From JBEKTW01 sp963727845 (GTDB lineage Bacteria > Bacteroidota > Ignavibacteria > UBA10030 > SZUA-254), in assembly GCA_963727845.1 (NCBI GenBank), contig CAVSHI010000002.1, positions 124,001 through 188,000 on the forward strand: a stretch of DNA of 64,000 nt, given 5' to 3'. Position numbers and translations under genes: made by a program. The notes under the pieces were generated by a model, which saw only the letters and a program-made list of their open reading frames with translations, did no database searches and was not told the origin of the DNA. Positions 61,855-64,000 of this stretch are shown here, piece by piece; the stretch's first letter is position 1; every line of letters starts with the position of its first letter.

Positions 61855-63155
61855 TTCTTAAGCTCGGCGTACAGGGGGAACTTCTCGCACAACGATTTCA
61901 CTTTTTGCGCCACATCCTGATAAACTTTGATGTCGCCCATGTTTCTCAGGACTTCATCGATCAGATTGCCGACTAATTCCATCTCGGGTTCCTTCATCCC
62001 GCGGGTCGTGAGCGCGGGCGTTCCCACCCGGATACCGCTGGTGATGAACGGACTTTTATCGTCGAACGGGACGGCGTTCTTGTTCACGGTGATCCCGGCC
62101 TGGTCAAGAGCTTCCTGGGCATCTTTGCCCGTTAGATTTTTGTTGCGAAGGTCAAGGAGCATGAGATGATTATCCGTTCCGTTGGAGACGATAAAGTATC
62201 CGAGACCCGTCAACTTCTTCGCGAGCGCCTGGGCGTTTTTGATCACCTGTCGGCTGTAGGTTTCAAATTCCGGCTGGAGGTTTTCGAGGAAGCCCACGGC
62301 CTTCGCGGCGATGACGTGCATCAACGGACCGCCTTGAACACCGGGGATCACCATCGAATCGATCAGCTCGGACATCATTTTCGTCCTGCCGGATTTTGCA
62401 GCCTTCAACCCGAAGGAGTTCTCAAAATCTTTTCCCATTAGAATAAGTCCGCCGCGGGGACCGCGAAGCGTCTTGTGCGTCGTCGATGTGACGACGTGAC
62501 AATGAGGCAGCGGGTCGTTCAGCAGTTTCTTCGCGATCAAACCCGCCGGGTGGGCGATGTCCGCGAAAAGGAACGCGCCGGCCTTGTTCGCGATTTCGCG
62601 AAACGCTTTGTAGTCGATATTGCGTGAGTACGCGCTGGCGCCAACCGTGATCATCTTCGGTTTTTCGCGCATGGCGACGCTTTCCACTTCATTATAGTCG
62701 ATGAATCCCGTGTCTTTATTTACGCCGTAAGCGACGAAGTTGTAAAGCTGTCCCGAGAAATTCACGGGTGAGCCGTGGGTGAGGTGGCCGCCGTGAGAGA
62801 GATTCATCCCCATGACTTTGTCGCCCGGTTTCACGAATGTGAAATAGACCGCCATGTTCGCCTGAGAGCCGGAGTGCGGCTGAACGTTGGCATATTCCGC
62901 TCCGAACAGCTTCTTTGCCCGCTGGCGGGCGAGTTCTTCCGCGACATCGACGAATTCGCAGCCGCCGTAGTAGCGCTTTCCGGGATAACCCTCGGCATAT
63001 TTGTTGGTCATGACGGAACCCAACGCTTCGAGCACGGGGATGCTGACGAAATTCTCCGATGCGATGAGCTCCAATTTTGTGTTCTGCCTGTTCGTTTCAT
63101 TCCGGAGCGCCCCGTAAATTTCGGGGTCACGCTGTTGAAGGGAATTCATATTCAT
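61851..63155 (-). CDS. glyA: Serine hydroxymethyltransferase
   Basis: 434 residues, full length. PLP lysine in VTSTTHKTLRGPRGG, with EGYPGKRYYGGCEFVD and ANVQPHSGSQANMAVYF. It converts serine and tetrahydrofolate to glycine and methylene-tetrahydrofolate, the main one-carbon source. It is downstream of rpiB by 9 bp and overlaps tatC, so rpiB-glyA-tatC-polyprenyl synthase form one operon of unrelated housekeeping functions. Confidence 0.97.
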   Translation of the reverse strand: MNMNSLQQRDPEIYGALRNETNRQNTKLELIASENFVSIPVLEALGSVMTNKYAEGYPGKRYYGGCEFVDVAEELARQRAKKLFGAEYANVQPHSGSQANMAVYFTFVKPGDKVMGMNLSHGGHLTHGSPVNFSGQLYNFVAYGVNKDTGFIDYNEVESVAMREKPKMITVGASAYSRNIDYKAFREIANKAGAFLFADIAHPAGLIAKKLLNDPLPHCHVVTSTTHKTLRGPRGGLILMGKDFENSFGLKAAKSGRTKMMSELIDSMVIPGVQGGPLMHVIAAKAVGFLENLQPEFETYSRQVIKNAQALAKKLTGLGYFIVSNGTDNHLMLLDLRNKNLTGKDAQEALDQAGITVNKNAVPFDDKSPFITSGIRVGTPALTTRGMKEPEMELVGNLIDEVLRNMGDIKVYQDVAQKVKSLCEKFPLYAELKK

Positions 63156-63164
63156 TCCTGGTCC

Positions 63165-63602
63165 TTAAAGATTGGTTAACGTGTGAATCTTGTCGACCCG
63201 GCGTTGATGCCTGCCGCCTTCGAAAGCCGTTGTCAAAAATATCCTGACGATTTCCTGTGCCCGATCCCATGGGATGATGCGTGCGCCGATCGCGAGGATG
63301 TTCGCGTCGTTGTGTTCGCGCGCGAGCTTTGCGGACGCTACCGATTCGACCGCGGCGGCCCGAACACCCGGATGCTTGTTCGCCACGATGGACATCCCGA
63401 TTCCCGTCCCGCATACCAGGATTCCACGGTCTGCCTCACCACGGGAGACCGCCTGCGCGACCTTGTGCCCGTAATCGGGATAGTCGGTGGATTCGGGAGT
63501 GGATGTGCCGAAATCGCGGAACTCGAGTCCCATCGATTTCAATAATTCCTTAATCTTTTCTTTGAATTCAAATCCTGCGTGGTCGGCGCCAAGGGCAATC
63601 AT
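63165..63602 (-). CDS. rpiB: Ribose-5-phosphate isomerase B
   Basis: 145 residues. LacAB/RpiB fold: MIALGADHAGFEFKEKIKEL, the active-site Cys in GILVCGTGIGMSIVANKHPG, and NDANILAIGARI. It interconverts ribose-5-phosphate and ribulose-5-phosphate in the pentose phosphate pathway. It starts 12 bp downstream of the partial outer-membrane gene and is the second visible gene of that operon. Confidence 0.95.
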   Translation of the reverse strand: MIALGADHAGFEFKEKIKELLKSMGLEFRDFGTSTPESTDYPDYGHKVAQAVSRGEADRGILVCGTGIGMSIVANKHPGVRAAAVESVASAKLAREHNDANILAIGARIIPWDRAQEIVRIFLTTAFEGGRHQRRVDKIHTLTNL

Positions 63603-63614
63603 GGGCAGCTTTCA

Positions 63615-64000
63615 TCATTGTTCTTCCGGAGGTCGCACAAACCAGAGTTCATCGCCGCTGAGCGTGAAGGATACCCGCAGTATCCTGTCCTTTTGCAGCT
63701 GCTGGTCTGTCGTTCCCCGGAAACTATATTGCAGGCCGACCTCAAGCCGAGTGCTGAAGAAGATAGGAAACCCTATTCCTCCGGTCACTCCGGTTTCGTT
63801 AATTGGCACGTTGTCGACAAGGTAGTACGACGAATTATAGAAAAACCCCAGGCGGTAGATGTTATGGCCGGTTGATATCCCCGTCGCTTCGGCGGGCGGG
63901 CGCAATTCTCCGCCGACGCTGACCCGGTAACTGTTCCGGTTCGTCGTTGCGATAAGTCCTGTTGCCTCAAACCTGCTCCATTGCTGAAACGAAAGGTCGC
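63615..64000 (-). CDS. Outer-membrane beta-barrel protein, 5' end outside window
   Basis: The frame is open from the right window edge (63615-64000, 128 residues seen). It ends in alternating strands (GFFYNSSYYLVDNVPINETG, GLQYSFRGTTDQQLQKDRIL, RVSFTLSGDELWFVRP) typical of the C-terminal strands of FadL-like or other transport-type barrels. The N-terminus and signal peptide are beyond the window. The last visible strands resemble a protein family common in Ignavibacteria and Chlorobi; the exact role is unknown. Confidence 0.7.
   Translation of the reverse strand, partial: DLSFQQWSRFEATGLIATTNRNSYRVSVGGELRPPAEATGISTGHNIYRLGFFYNSSYYLVDNVPINETGVTGGIGFPIFFSTRLEVGLQYSFRGTTDQQLQKDRILRVSFTLSGDELWFVRPPEEQ

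Overview
The window looks like a chromosomal piece of a Bacteroidota/Ignavibacteria-type bacterium. Four large exported proteins carry features of the type IX secretion system (T9SS): three end in a full C-terminal sorting domain with the NYPNPFNP signature, and a giant two-component propeller kinase, a serine-palmitoyltransferase/ceramide locus and a GldL/GldM-like pair fit the same lineage. No 16S rRNA is present, so the assignment is an inference from gene content.

Layout. 1-7.1 kb (minus strand): a Fic protein running off the left edge, a LamG surface protein, a stand-alone receiver, and a LuxR-type response regulator overlapping its propeller histidine kinase. 7.1-36.6 kb is an accessory island, visibly A+T-richer than its flanks (judged by eye). 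It holds small minus-strand cargo genes, an intact IS630-family element (9779-10946), a defence block (11.0-22.5 kb), a second series of small cargo genes rich in nuclease-like and membrane proteins (23.3-31.5 kb), a phage-like recombination module (nuclease, RadC, Gam, SSB-like), and a large serine recombinase. The recombinase reading frame ends inside an initiator tRNA-fMet gene at 36.6 kb. 36.7-64 kb is core-like: a secreted caspase-like peptidase, two very large T9SS surface proteins, a pair of long interspersed repeats, a ceramide-synthesis locus, ilvE, a GldL/GldM-like membrane module with two paralogous outer-membrane proteins, a TPR/pseudo-receiver protein, UspA, a polyprenyl synthase, tatC, glyA, rpiB and part of an outer-membrane protein.

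The most interesting part is 11.0-22.5 kb. Seven minus-strand genes with gaps of at most 20 bp or overlaps form one operon: a DUF4007 protein, a large P-loop ATPase and a DndC/PAPS-reductase-like sulfurtransferase (together resembling the SspBCD DNA-phosphorothioation core), then a DUF262 protein without the nuclease half of SspE, a Hanks-type kinase, a multi-pass membrane protein and a nucleoside-deoxyribosyltransferase-like enzyme. A convergent two-gene plus-strand unit encodes a GHKL (Hsp90/MORC-like) ATPase and a SLATT-type two-helix membrane protein. I do not recognise either combination as a described system. In the flanking cargo arrays, a short motif resembling integron attC simple sites recurs at gene boundaries, which suggests (but does not prove) that the small genes arrived as cassettes.

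Limits: all family calls are from reading motifs; no search, alignment or folding was run.
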